Shown: in pieces, positions 35,189-42,673 of the stretch
Position numbering within the stretch: position 1 is the stretch's first letter
Layout: every line of letters starts with the position of its first letter
Assembly: GCA_938082375.1 (NCBI GenBank)
Contig: CALKCJ010000032.1
Coordinates: 1 to 44,306, forward strand
From: an uncultured Thermomicrobiaceae bacterium
GTDB taxonomy: Bacteria > Chloroflexota > Chloroflexia > Thermomicrobiales > Thermomicrobiaceae
DNA length: 44,306 bases
Reading direction: 5' to 3'
Position numbers and translations under genes: made by a program
Notes under the pieces: model-generated
Seen by the model: only the letters and a program-made list of their open reading frames with translations
Database searches by the model: none
What the model was told of the DNA's origin: nothing

Positions 35189-36363
35189 GGCTGCCCCTCA
35201 CCCGTCACCTCACCCCCGCTCCCTGTCAGATATGCCGACACGTCGCCGGCCTTATTGGCCTCCGCCGCGGTCCGCACGCGGGCCATGCCCGCGGCCGTGA
35301 TGGCCCAGCGATCCGCGCCGACCTGCCGGACGTAGCCCGTCGACTCCAGGTCATGGAGCACGTGCTCGACCTGCTCCGGCGACCAACCCGAGGCGCGGAG
35401 CACGGCGCTCGGATGGCCGTGCTCGAGCGAGCCGTGGTGCTCGGCCAGCGCGGCGAGCTGCCGCAACATCCCTTCCGCCCGAACCTGGCCGCGCCGAGCC
35501 CGCGAGCGTGCCCAGTTCCAGACCAGCCCGCGGTTGGGAGCCAACAGCAGCGAGATGAGCACCAGGCCGCTCACGACCAGCACGATCGTCGGGCCGGTCG
35601 GGAGCCGCGGGGTCAGGCTGCTGAGCACCGCGCCGCTCATCCCGGCCATCACCCCGAACAGCGCGCTGAGCAGCACCATTAGGCTCAGCCGGTCAGTCCA
35701 CTGGCGCGCTGCCGCGGCCGGAGCCACCACCATCGCGCTCATCAGCACCACGCCGACCGTCTGGAGGCCAACCACGATCGCCAGCACGATCATCGAGATC
35801 AGGATCACCTCGAGCAAGCGGACGCGCAGGCCGAGCACGCGGGCGAAATCGGGGTCGAAGACGAGCAGCTTGAACTCCTTCCAGAGCAGCAGCACCGCCA
35901 GTAAGACGGCGAGCGTGCCGATGGCCATGACTTGGACATCACGGCGGAGGAGCGAGGCGGCCTGGCCGAAGAGGAAGCGATCGAGCCCGGCCTGGCTGGC
36001 GTCCGGCTGCTTCTGGATGAAGGTGAGCAACACCAGGCCGAAGCCGAAGAAGACCGAGAGGATCAGGCCGAGGGCGCTGTCGAGCTTGACGCGTGTGGTG
36101 CGGGTGATCGCGCTCACGAGCAGCGCGCCGAACCAGCCGGCCGCGACCGCGCCGGCCAGGAGCAGGGCCGACTCCTTGCTGCGGGTGAGCAGGAAGGCGA
36201 GCGCGATCCCTGGCAGCGCGGCGTGCGATATGGCGTCGCCGAGCAGGCTCTCGCGGCGGAGCACGGCGTAGGTGCCGACCACCCCGCTGCTCAGGCCGAG
36301 CAGCATCGCGCCCAGCGCCACGGTGCGCAGCGTGTAGTCCAATGCCAGATCAGGCAGCGCCAC
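35185..36363 (-). CDS. Metal ABC transporter permease with C-terminal winged-helix domain (second subunit)
   Basis: A 392-residue homologue of the neighbour. The membrane part has [47 protein letters not shown] and [25 protein letters not shown]. The soluble tail (about residues 290-370) has [32 protein letters not shown] and [10 protein letters not shown], again a winged helix like the one on the second permease. The gene overlaps the ATP-binding gene by 14 bases and the other permease by four, so the importer subunits are translationally coupled. The two permeases form a heterodimer in such systems (compare TroC/TroD). Confidence 0.85.
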   Translation of the reverse strand: MALPDLALDYTLRTVALGAMLLGLSSGVVGTYAVLRRESLLGDAISHAALPGIALAFLLTRSKESALLLAGAVAAGWFGALLVSAITRTTRVKLDSALGLILSVFFGFGLVLLTFIQKQPDASQAGLDRFLFGQAASLLRRDVQVMAIGTLAVLLAVLLLWKEFKLLVFDPDFARVLGLRVRLLEVILISMIVLAIVVGLQTVGVVLMSAMVVAPAAAARQWTDRLSLMVLLSALFGVMAGMSGAVLSSLTPRLPTGPTIVLVVSGLVLISLLLAPNRGLVWNWARSRARRGQVRAEGMLRQLAALAEHHGSLEHGHPSAVLRASGWSPEQVEHVLHDLESTGYVRQVGADRWAITAAGMARVRTAAEANKAGDVSAYLTGSGGEVTGEGQP

Positions 36364-37180
36364 GGGCGCCTCCTCCGCTGCTCGACCGGTCTGGGGTGAC
36401 GACTGTCGGGGCGGTCTCCTCCACCTCTCTGGCGAAGGCCGCCATCGCGAAGCGCCCGCCGTAGGTCAAGCGCAGGTTGTGCTCATTGAAGACCTGGGCC
36501 ACTGGCCCGCAGGCGATGCGCCGGACGTTGAGGAGCATGACCCAGTCGAAGTACTCCGGCACGGTCTGCAGGTCGTGGTGGACGGCAATCACGGTCTTGC
36601 CCTGGGCGCGGAGCTGTTGGAGTAGCATCACAATGGCGCGCTCCGTAAGGGCATCGACACCTTGGAAGGGCTCGTCCATGAGGTAGATATCGGCAGCCTG
36701 GACCAGCGCCCGGGCCAGGAAGACGCGCTGCTGCTGGCCGCCGGAGAGCTGACTGATCTGCCGGTCGCTGAGCTCGCGCATGCCCACCTGATCCAGCGCA
36801 GCCAGCGCCCGCTCCCGCTCCCGGCGGCCCGGGCGGCGGATCCAGCCCAGCTCCCCATAGGTGCCCATCATGACGACGTCGAGCACGCTAGCGGGGAAGT
36901 CCCAGTCCACGCTGCCGCGCTGCGGCACGTAGCTGATCCGGCGCCGCTGCTGCTCCACCGGCTCACCGAAGACCAGCACCTGCCCCGCTACCGGCCGGAG
37001 CAGTCCGAGGATCGCTTTGAGCAGCGTGGTCTTACCGGCGCCGTTCGGACCAACGATGGCCAGCAGTACCCCGGACGGGACGGTCAGATCGACGTCCCAG
37101 AGCGCCGGCCGCTCGCGGTAGGCGACCGTGAGATCTTGCACCGCAACGGCGGGAACCCCTTCGTTATGTCGATCAGCCAT
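36350..37180 (-). CDS. Metal ABC transporter ATP-binding protein
   Basis: A 276-residue ABC ATPase: Walker [18 protein letters not shown]-loop [13 protein letters not shown] (the VDWDFP after the Q-loop is typical of Zn/Mn importers such as MntB/ZnuC/TroB), signature [15 protein letters not shown], Walker [13 protein letters not shown], and H-loop TVIAVHHDL. Start 37180 follows GGAGAGGA; an upstream in-frame ATG at 37207 is possible. The C-terminal tail is longer than the minimal ABC domain. It lies between the binding protein and the permeases in one operon. Confidence 0.92.
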   Translation of the reverse strand: MADRHNEGVPAVAVQDLTVAYRERPALWDVDLTVPSGVLLAIVGPNGAGKTTLLKAILGLLRPVAGQVLVFGEPVEQQRRRISYVPQRGSVDWDFPASVLDVVMMGTYGELGWIRRPGRRERERALAALDQVGMRELSDRQISQLSGGQQQRVFLARALVQAADIYLMDEPFQGVDALTERAIVMLLQQLRAQGKTVIAVHHDLQTVPEYFDWVMLLNVRRIACGPVAQVFNEHNLRLTYGGRFAMAAFAREVEETAPTVVTPDRSSSGGGARGAA

Positions 37181-37216
37181 GCTCTGTCCTCTCCGGTCGA
37201 CAGGCATCGTCGCTGG

Positions 37217-38254
37217 TCAGCCCTTGCCGGCCAGCGCCTGCACGATCGTCTCGACATTAGAGCGCACCATGCCCACGTAGGTGCCGGCCAGTGTATCGGG
37301 ATCGCCGAGCGCGTCGGAGTAGAGCTGACCGCCGATCCTCACCTCGAAGCTGCGAGCGCGCACCGCTTCCTGCACCGCTTCAATGAAGCGAGGCGGCACC
37401 GAAGTCTCGACGAAGATGGCCGGGATGCGCCGCTCGACGATCAGGTCGGCCAGCGCCTGCACGTCGGCGACTCCGGCCTCGGCTGCCGTGCTCACGCCCT
37501 GGAGCCCGTAGACCTCGAAGCCGTAGGCACGGGCGAAGTAACCGAAGGCATCGTGGGCGGTGATCAGCACGCGCCGCTCGGGCGGGATCTTCGCGGCCTC
37601 GTGGCGAACCCAGCGGTCGAGTTCGTCCAGCTCGGCCAGGTAACGTTCGGCATTCGCCTGGTAGACGGCGGCGTAGGTCGGATCGACTGTGATCAGCCCG
37701 TCGCGGACAGCCGCGACCGCAATCATCCAGAGCCGGACATCGAACCAGACATGAGGGTCGTATGCCCCTTCGAACTCGGGCGGCCGGCGCAGGAGCGAGG
37801 GGTCGATCCGCTCGGCGACTGCGACCGTCGCTACCCGCTCGCCGACCCGGGCGAGCACGTGGCCCATCTTCCCCTCGAGGTGGAGACCGTTGTAGAAGAT
37901 GATGTCGGCGCTGGCCAAACGGAGGACGTCGCCCTCGCTGGCCTTGTAGAGGTGCGGGTCGATCCCTGGTCCCATTAGCGTCACGACCTCGACCCGGTCG
38001 CCGCCGACCTGACGGACAGCATCGGCGACGATGGTGGTGGTCGCCACCACGCGCACCTGCCGGGTGGCGATGTCCCCGGTCTGGCCGGCAACTTGGCGGC
38101 AGGCGGCAAGCGAGCTAGTTAAGACCAGGGTGACGAGGCTGAGCACAAGAAGAGACAAGAGCCGTGCCCGGCGCTTGGTCGCCGCCAGTTGGGGGCCTCG
38201 CCCCCGCGTGTGTTGTATACGTTCGCTTCTACCCGCTAGACACCTGATCTGCAC
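37217..38254 (-). CDS. Metal ABC transporter substrate-binding lipoprotein (ZnuA/TroA/MntC type)
   Basis: A 345-residue lipoprotein: basic N-terminus, hydrophobic LLSLLVLSLVTLVLTSS, lipobox LAAC. The binding cleft ligands are visible: DPHLYKASEGD (His), YDPHVWFDVR (His), IFVETSVPPR (Glu) and LYSDALGDPDT (Asp), the His-His-Glu-Asp set seen in Mn/Zn/Fe-type cluster 9 proteins. No His-rich loop is present, which argues for manganese or iron rather than a high-affinity zinc chaperone, but this is not decisive. GTG at 38254 follows GAGG; a TTG at 38260 is an alternative. Confidence 0.88.
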   Translation of the reverse strand: MQIRCLAGRSERIQHTRGRGPQLAATKRRARLLSLLVLSLVTLVLTSSLAACRQVAGQTGDIATRQVRVVATTTIVADAVRQVGGDRVEVVTLMGPGIDPHLYKASEGDVLRLASADIIFYNGLHLEGKMGHVLARVGERVATVAVAERIDPSLLRRPPEFEGAYDPHVWFDVRLWMIAVAAVRDGLITVDPTYAAVYQANAERYLAELDELDRWVRHEAAKIPPERRVLITAHDAFGYFARAYGFEVYGLQGVSTAAEAGVADVQALADLIVERRIPAIFVETSVPPRFIEAVQEAVRARSFEVRIGGQLYSDALGDPDTLAGTYVGMVRSNVETIVQALAGKG

Positions 38255-38355
38255 TGCCAAGCCTCGCCGATATCCGCTACCCGTGCCGTTCGGTCTGATC
38301 GCCCCTTTCTCGCTCCCGATCGGGCGGGCACCGCTTCCTCGGCCGACCGGCGAGA

Positions 38356-38369
38356 TTAGATAACGCTAA
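38356..38369. promoter_or_regulatory. DtxR/MntR-like operator (TTAG-N6-CTAA)
   Basis: The 14-base inverted repeat TTAG-ATAACG-CTAA lies directly downstream of the -10 box of the metal importer promoter (38381-38386, minus strand), so a bound repressor would overlap the transcription start. TTAG...CTAA is the half-site pattern of DtxR/IdeR/MntR-family operators. That a metal-dependent repressor uses it is inference; no free repressor gene is in the window. Confidence 0.5.
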
Positions 38370-38380
38370 ATTCTGGCTTG

Positions 38381-38409
38381 AGGATAGCTACCCTCACCGG
38401 AGTTGTCAA
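38381..38409 (-). promoter_or_regulatory. Promoter of the metal importer operon
   Basis: On the minus strand TTGACA (38409-38404), a 17-base spacer, and TATCCT (38386-38381) match sigma70-type elements (six of six and four of six). The start site would fall near 38374, giving a leader of about 120 bases before the binding-protein start at 38254. Confidence 0.6.
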
Positions 38410-38731
38410 GCCTGCTCTTGGCTGAGGGACGTCCAGTTCTTGCCCGCTCCGGACGTGTGTGCCGACATGGATTGGCACTGCGGTCCAGGCTCCGGGTTCA
38501 AGCCGGCTCAAGCGGGCCTGCCGTGCCTCCTGGCGAGGACGCTTCCGTCTGGCCCCCTAAGTCGGCTTCAGCCCCGCGCGGGACGGTGCCGGTAGACCGG
38601 AACGGCAAGCGAGGAGCCACGGGTGATCGAACCTCAGCGCAAGGTGCGGGTTGACCGGCGAGGAGCGTAGCAGGTAGCCTCTCGGAGACAGAGCGCGCAG
38701 CACGCGGGTTGCGATGGACGAGGACGGTAGG
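38410..38731. other. Gene-free interval between divergent operons
   Basis: I see no gene, tRNA or recognisable structured RNA here, although the GC-rich sequence can form several short stems. The right end includes GAGGA at 38720-38724, the ribosome binding site used by the dUTPase-like gene. Confidence 0.4.
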
Positions 38732-39286
38732 ATGACCGAACAGCCTGTGCCCGGGAGCCTCGGAGGGGTGCTGAGTCGAGAGCAGATTCAGACCTTGCTG
38801 CGGCGCGACCCACCGCTGGTTACCGGCCTGCCGGACCCGGAGAAGCAGCTTCAGCCGAACGGCATCGACCTCACCGTGGTCTCGGTCGCGCGCTTCAGCG
38901 AGGCCGGCGCAGTGACGGTCGACAACGCCGACCGGCGCCTGCCGGCTATCGAGCTGCTGCCGCCGGATAGCTCTGGCCGCTGGGTGCTGGAGCCCGGGCC
39001 CTACCTCGTGCGCTTCAGCGAGACGGTCAATCTCCCCACCACCTGCATGGCGTATGCCCGGCCGCGCTCGAGCCTGCTGCGCTGCGGTGCGGCGCTGCAC
39101 ACCGCGGTGTGGGATGCCGGCTACTCCGGCCAGGGTGTGGCGCTCCTGGTGGTCTACAACCCAGCCGGCTTCGTGCTCGAGCGTCAGGCGCGCATTGTCC
39201 AGCTCGTGTTCCACTGGCTGGCCGAGCCGGCCGGCGAGGGATACCGGGGCGCCTACCAGGGGGAGACCGGCGACCGGAACCAGTAA
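38732..39286 (+). CDS. dUTPase/dCTP deaminase-family protein
   Basis: A 184-residue protein with the trimeric dUTPase/dCTP deaminase fold: QLQPNGIDLTV (motif near the start), YARPRSSLLRCGAALHTAVWDAGYSGQG and GFVLERQARIVQLVFHW, then GYRGAYQG at the C-terminus. The deaminase glutamate expected after the DAGYSG block (usually in LEL-x-N) is replaced by LLVVYN, so dUTP hydrolysis to dUMP is likelier than deamination. ATG at 38732 is chosen for GAGGA seven bases upstream; ATG 38714 lacks a site. It keeps dUTP out of DNA. Confidence 0.75.
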   Translation: MTEQPVPGSLGGVLSREQIQTLLRRDPPLVTGLPDPEKQLQPNGIDLTVVSVARFSEAGAVTVDNADRRLPAIELLPPDSSGRWVLEPGPYLVRFSETVNLPTTCMAYARPRSSLLRCGAALHTAVWDAGYSGQGVALLVVYNPAGFVLERQARIVQLVFHWLAEPAGEGYRGAYQGETGDRNQ

Positions 39287-39433
39287 CCCCCTTCTCTCGA
39301 CCGGAGTGACCGGCAGGTTGTGGCCAGCCGGCAGCACGTTCTGCGGAGAGGGCAGCCGGTTGGCAGGTTGCGCGGCGGCTGGCCAGTCGAACATACTCAG
39401 GGATGAGGGAGGAGCTGAGCGCGGGAGGCTCGG

Positions 39434-39712
39434 GTGAAACTCGCCAAGCGGCTCGTGAAGCTGATGATGCGCCGGCAGTGGCGGCCGGTCGAAGTGGCCG
39501 CCGATGGGTACCGGCTCGAGGTGCGCCCGTACCACGGCAAGATCGAGGCAGGCTTCATCCTTTGGCGGGTGAGCGAGGACGGGCGGTTGCAGCCGGTCAT
39601 CAGCGGCCACACCGAGAACGGCTACCTGTTGACCGCCGAGGGCTTCCGCCTCGATCTCCCAACGGAAACAGCTCGGGCGATCGGGCGTCTGCTCGAGCAG
39701 GCACTGCGTTGA
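39434..39712 (+). CDS. Small protein of unknown function
   Basis: A 92-residue basic protein with a helical N-terminus (LAKRLVKLMMRRQW), a beta-type central part (VAADGYRLEVRPYHGKIEAGFILWRVS) and a C-terminal helix (TARAIGRLLEQAL). The GTG start has GGGAGGC upstream. It has the base composition of real genes in this window but no motif I recognise. It follows the dUTPase-like gene by about 150 bases on the same strand. Confidence 0.5.
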   Translation: MKLAKRLVKLMMRRQWRPVEVAADGYRLEVRPYHGKIEAGFILWRVSEDGRLQPVISGHTENGYLLTAEGFRLDLPTETARAIGRLLEQALR

Positions 39713-39819
39713 GCGGGCGGGGTGCCGCCTGCAGCGGGGCAGCCGGCTTTGGAGCGCACCGGAGCGAGCGCGGGGGTGTCGAGCGGTTAAGGCGCTCGCC
39801 CTGGCGCGGCGAGGCACGG

Positions 39820-40116
39820 CTAGGCTTGGGCGATGATTTCGCCGTCTTCCCAGGCCGGATCCTCGGCCAGATGCTCGCGCAGCTGCCGGTACCAGCGATC
39901 CCGCTCCGGATCGGCGGCGTTGGCATGGTAGCTGTCGCGATCCTGGAAGACCGCGACCATGACCATCTGGTTCGGATCCTTCTCTGAGCGCAGTAGATAG
40001 CCTCCGAGCGCGCCTTTCACCTTCGGCTTGCGTTCCCGGCGCCATTCCTCCATGAGGCTCATGACAGCTTGCGCGTGCCCTGGCTTGATGCGCGCGTGAG
40101 CGACAGTACCGAACAT
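39820..40116 (-). CDS. Antibiotic biosynthesis monooxygenase (ABM)-domain protein
   Basis: A 98-residue ferredoxin-like alpha-beta protein: VAHARIKPGHAQAVMSLMEEW, then YLLRSEKDPNQMVMVAVFQDRDSYHANA, the layout of ABM/YgiN-type monooxygenases and related small proteins. These usually dimerise and use quinones, heme or polyketides; substrate cannot be judged. GGAGAGGAGAAGG precedes the ATG at 40116, and a good promoter lies at 40218-40245. Confidence 0.75.
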   Translation of the reverse strand: MFGTVAHARIKPGHAQAVMSLMEEWRRERKPKVKGALGGYLLRSEKDPNQMVMVAVFQDRDSYHANAADPERDRWYRQLREHLAEDPAWEDGEIIAQA

Positions 40117-40217
40117 CGCCTTCTCCTCTCCGAGGCGGTAGGGTACCGAGCCGCTCTTGCCGGCCGCAGCGCTGCGGGCGAGCGTCTCGCTGAGCGATAG
40201 GGAACCATGCTCCGTGC

Positions 40218-40245
40218 AGTATAGCGCTGCGGGAGACGAAGTCAA
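40218..40245 (-). promoter_or_regulatory. Predicted promoter of the ABM-domain gene
   Basis: On the minus strand TTGACT (40245-40240) and TATACT (40223-40218) are 16 bases apart (five of six matches each), about 100 bases ahead of the start at 40116. The sequence just upstream is AT-rich and may act as an UP-like element. Confidence 0.55.
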
Positions 40246-40472
40246 CCAGCACTTTTGCCAGAAGATAAACGAAAATGGTTGCAAGTCAGAATGACAGACT
40301 CATCAGCTATATCACTCTGGGTAGGATGGGCCATAGCTTGTGAAAATGTCTAAAATAGGTGTAGGGATAAATGGTCATCCGCCCCCGCACAATTAGCAGC
40401 ATGGTAACTACACGACTCAGGGTGTGTGCTCCGGTGACGGGTGGGAGCGTTCGGTGAAGAACGCAAATCCCC
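40246..40472. other. AT-rich intergenic island
   Basis: By hand count 49 of the 120 bases from 40261 to 40380 are G or C (41%), far below the rest of the window. A 6-base inverted pair AGCTAT (40305-40310) / ATAGCT (40333-40338) is present. No gene or known RNA is visible. Confidence 0.5.
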
Positions 40473-41261
40473 CTACCACAGGCTGCGGATCATCCCGCCG
40501 TCCACCTGGAGCGTCGCCCCGGTGATGTAGCTCGCGCGCTCGGACGCCAGGAAGACGACCGCGTCGGCGAACTCCTCCGGCTCGCCGTAGCGACGGAGGG
40601 GGATCTGGGCCAGCATGCTTTGGCGCACCGTCTCGACATCGACCCCCAACCGTGCCGCGTTGGCCTGGTCGAGCTGGGCGACCCGCTCGGTGGCGATCCG
40701 TCCTGGCACCACGTTGTTGACGCGGATATTGTCCGGTGCCAGCTCGTCCGCCAGCGTCTTCGCCAGGGCCGCGACGCCGGCCCGGAAGACGTTGGAGAGG
40801 ATCAGGTTCGGGATCGGCTGCTTGATCGAGGAAGAGGTCATCGTGATGATGACGCCTCCGCCACGCTGGCGCATCGAGGGCAAGGCAGCCCGGATCAGGC
40901 GAATCGCGCTGAGCAAGGTCAGCTCGTAGCCGGCCTGCCAGGCCGCGTCGTCGAAGTCGTCGAACCGCCCGGCCGGCGGCCCACCGGCGTTGGTGACCAG
41001 GATGTCCACCCCACTGAAGCGCTCAACCGTCCGCTGCACCAGGTTCGCGATGTCCTCAGCTCGCGTGAGATCGGCGGCCAGGGCGAGGACCTCAGCGCCG
41101 AGCCAGCGGGCCTCCTCGGCGGTGGCCTCGATGGCGTCGAGTCTCCGGCTGCAGATGGCGAGGCGTGCGCCCTCGCGGGCGAAGGCCAGTGCCACCGCCC
41201 TGCCCAATCCCTGGCTCGCAGCCGGCACCAGTGCCACCTTGCCGCGCAGTCCCAGATCCAT
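40473..41261 (-). CDS. SDR-family oxidoreductase-like protein with atypical active site
   Basis: A 262-residue Rossmann-fold SDR: VPAASQGLGRAVALAFAREG (the TG-x3-G-x-G site, with Pro-Ala for Thr-Gly), DILVTNAGGPPAGRF, IRVNNVVPGRI and ASYITGATLQVDGGM. The catalytic Tyr-x3-Lys is replaced: the stretch SSSIKQPIPNLILSNVFRAG has Ser where Tyr and Arg where Lys are expected. A subfamily of SDRs annotated as beta-ketoacyl-ACP reductase-like shares this. Its activity may therefore be non-classical or absent. GAGAGGGG precedes the ATG and a promoter is seen at 41308-41336. Confidence 0.85.
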   Translation of the reverse strand: MDLGLRGKVALVPAASQGLGRAVALAFAREGARLAICSRRLDAIEATAEEARWLGAEVLALAADLTRAEDIANLVQRTVERFSGVDILVTNAGGPPAGRFDDFDDAAWQAGYELTLLSAIRLIRAALPSMRQRGGGVIITMTSSSIKQPIPNLILSNVFRAGVAALAKTLADELAPDNIRVNNVVPGRIATERVAQLDQANAARLGVDVETVRQSMLAQIPLRRYGEPEEFADAVVFLASERASYITGATLQVDGGMIRSLW

Positions 41262-41307
41262 CGCCAGCCCCTCTCCTTCATATCCCTGTCAGATCCTCTC
41301 AGTGCCG

Positions 41308-41336
41308 ATTATCGAGATCCGCCTGCGCGCCGGCAA
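41308..41336 (-). promoter_or_regulatory. Predicted promoter of the SDR gene
   Basis: On the minus strand TTGCCG (41336-41331) and GATAAT (41313-41308) are 17 bases apart, 47 bases ahead of the SDR start codon. Matches are four and five of six. Confidence 0.5.
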
Positions 41337-41348
41337 CGGGAGAATCAC

Positions 41349-41957
41349 TCATGAGGTGCGCCGCAGGAAGAGCAGGATCTGCTCGACGGCGTGATCGGCC
41401 CAGGCCGAGGCGAGGAGCCGGCTACCGGTCTCGGGCACTGGCAGTGTGCTGAGGATCGTCGGCCCCCGGCAAAGCCGGAAGAACTGCTGTGCGCATTCCA
41501 GATCAGCTTGATCGAGGGAAGAGGCCAGCAACAGCTTCGGGGCGGTGTGGCCGCGCAGCGCCGCTCGCCAGCGCTCAGCGAGCCTGGGCGACAGCCCGGT
41601 CACCGTTGAGATCCTGGCACTGCCGGGCGCAGCCAGCGCGGCACCAGCTACCGGTCCGGCCGCGATCAGGTGGCAACTGGTTGTTCCTTGGGCGGCGGCG
41701 TGATCCAGCAAGCTGTCGACAATTGCAGGGAGCAGCTCGCCGGTGAAGGGGCCATCCGACAGTCCATGTCCTGGTAGATCGACCGCCAGAACACAGTACC
41801 CTGCCAACGCGAGCGTTTCGGGCAACCTTCCCCAGGCATCCAGGTCTTCGCCGACGTCGTGCACGAGCAGGACGCTCCGGGTTCCTTGACCATACCTCAG
41901 GCCGCGCAACGTCGGCAGGCTCGACAAGACGAGCGTGAAGGGCACCGGCCTCGTCAT
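41349..41957 (-). CDS. Alpha/beta-hydrolase-fold-like protein without nucleophile serine
   Basis: A 202-residue protein with the strand-turn pattern of alpha/beta hydrolases: VLLVHDVGEDLDAWGRLPETLALAGYCVLAVDLPGHGLSDGP is the typical oxyanion/first-half sequence. The nucleophile elbow, normally G-x-S-x-G, is AAGPVAG here with Gly101 in place of Ser, and the protein is about 60 residues shorter than usual, lacking a cap domain. It is therefore probably not a hydrolase. The start at 41957 is tentative; TTG at 41969 is possible. Confidence 0.6.
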   Translation of the reverse strand: MTRPVPFTLVLSSLPTLRGLRYGQGTRSVLLVHDVGEDLDAWGRLPETLALAGYCVLAVDLPGHGLSDGPFTGELLPAIVDSLLDHAAAQGTTSCHLIAAGPVAGAALAAPGSARISTVTGLSPRLAERWRAALRGHTAPKLLLASSLDQADLECAQQFFRLCRGPTILSTLPVPETGSRLLASAWADHAVEQILLFLRRTS

Positions 41958-42003
41958 CGCTAAGTTCAATCCCTGGCCCCTGTGTGGGGACCGAGCCCTC
42001 GCC

Positions 42004-42501
42004 TCACCACTCGTAGTGCTTGTAGCGGTGGTGCCAGTCCACTCCCTGCCAGGTGGTGACCGTGAGCGGTCGGACGAAGAAGAGCCAGCGTGGCTCGTTC
42101 AGGGTCGGTACGAGGTAGTCAGGCCCGTGCTCGCCCAGGTAGCGGTAGGACATCTGTCGTGCGATCTCGACCCACCGGCCGCCGACGTTGGGTCGCTCCA
42201 CGACGTCGGCCAGCCCGCGGACCAGGACTTTGCGCAGCGGCGGCCGCGGGTCGTCGATCGAGAGGAAGCAGCGACCGTCGCGCTCCAGGTATGCGGCCCA
42301 CCGCGAGCGCTCCCGTGGGATGATGTAGAAGCCTCCGTCGGCGTAGTGGAACCACACCGGCACCACGTAGGGCCAGCCCTCCTCATCCAGGCAGCCCAGC
42401 CGGCAGACGATGCCCTCCCGCAGGAACGCCTCCATCTCCTCCTGCGTCATCCGCCCGATCTTGCCGCGCCACTCTTCCTTCTGGACAGTTTGGCTGGTCA
42501 T
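42004..42501 (-). CDS. Pyridoxamine 5'-phosphate oxidase-like FMN-binding protein
   Basis: A 165-residue split-barrel protein: MTQEEMEAFLREGIVCRLGCLDEEGWPYVVPVWFHY, then GGFYIIPRERSRWAAYLERDGRCFLSIDD, a typical PNPOx-like pattern (Nim/Ddn/FMN-binding type). These bind FMN, F420 or heme. The substrate cannot be read from sequence. AAAGGAG lies in front of the ATG at 42501. No neighbouring gene shows a linked pathway. Confidence 0.8.
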   Translation of the reverse strand: MTSQTVQKEEWRGKIGRMTQEEMEAFLREGIVCRLGCLDEEGWPYVVPVWFHYADGGFYIIPRERSRWAAYLERDGRCFLSIDDPRPPLRKVLVRGLADVVERPNVGGRWVEIARQMSYRYLGEHGPDYLVPTLNEPRWLFFVRPLTVTTWQGVDWHHRYKHYEW

Positions 42502-42673
42502 AGGGGCTCCTTTCGTCCCACGCTGCCGAGCTGTGATGTATGCCGTGCTGTCGGCATGCTACGGCGTGCTGCAACGGCTGTCAACGCGCAACCTCGCGCC
42601 ACCCTCGGGCAGTGTCGGGCCGGCACGGCGAGAGGAGGGACGCTCCCTTGGAACACGCCCTTTCGGGCAATCC

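Noticed and set aside
38410-38700. Possible structured RNA or riboswitch between the metal importer and the dUTPase-like gene
   Set aside because: Short stems can be drawn, but no known riboswitch core or tRNA fold was found, and GC-rich DNA gives such stems by chance.
38732-39286. dCTP deaminase as the primary call
   Set aside because: The glutamate needed for deamination is replaced (LLVVYN), while the dUTPase aspartate in DAGYSG is kept.
38498-40252. A 584-codon open frame on the minus strand
   Set aside because: It runs antisense through the dUTPase-like and neighbouring genes, has no domain, no ribosome binding site and low-complexity composition. It is a shadow of high G+C coding DNA.
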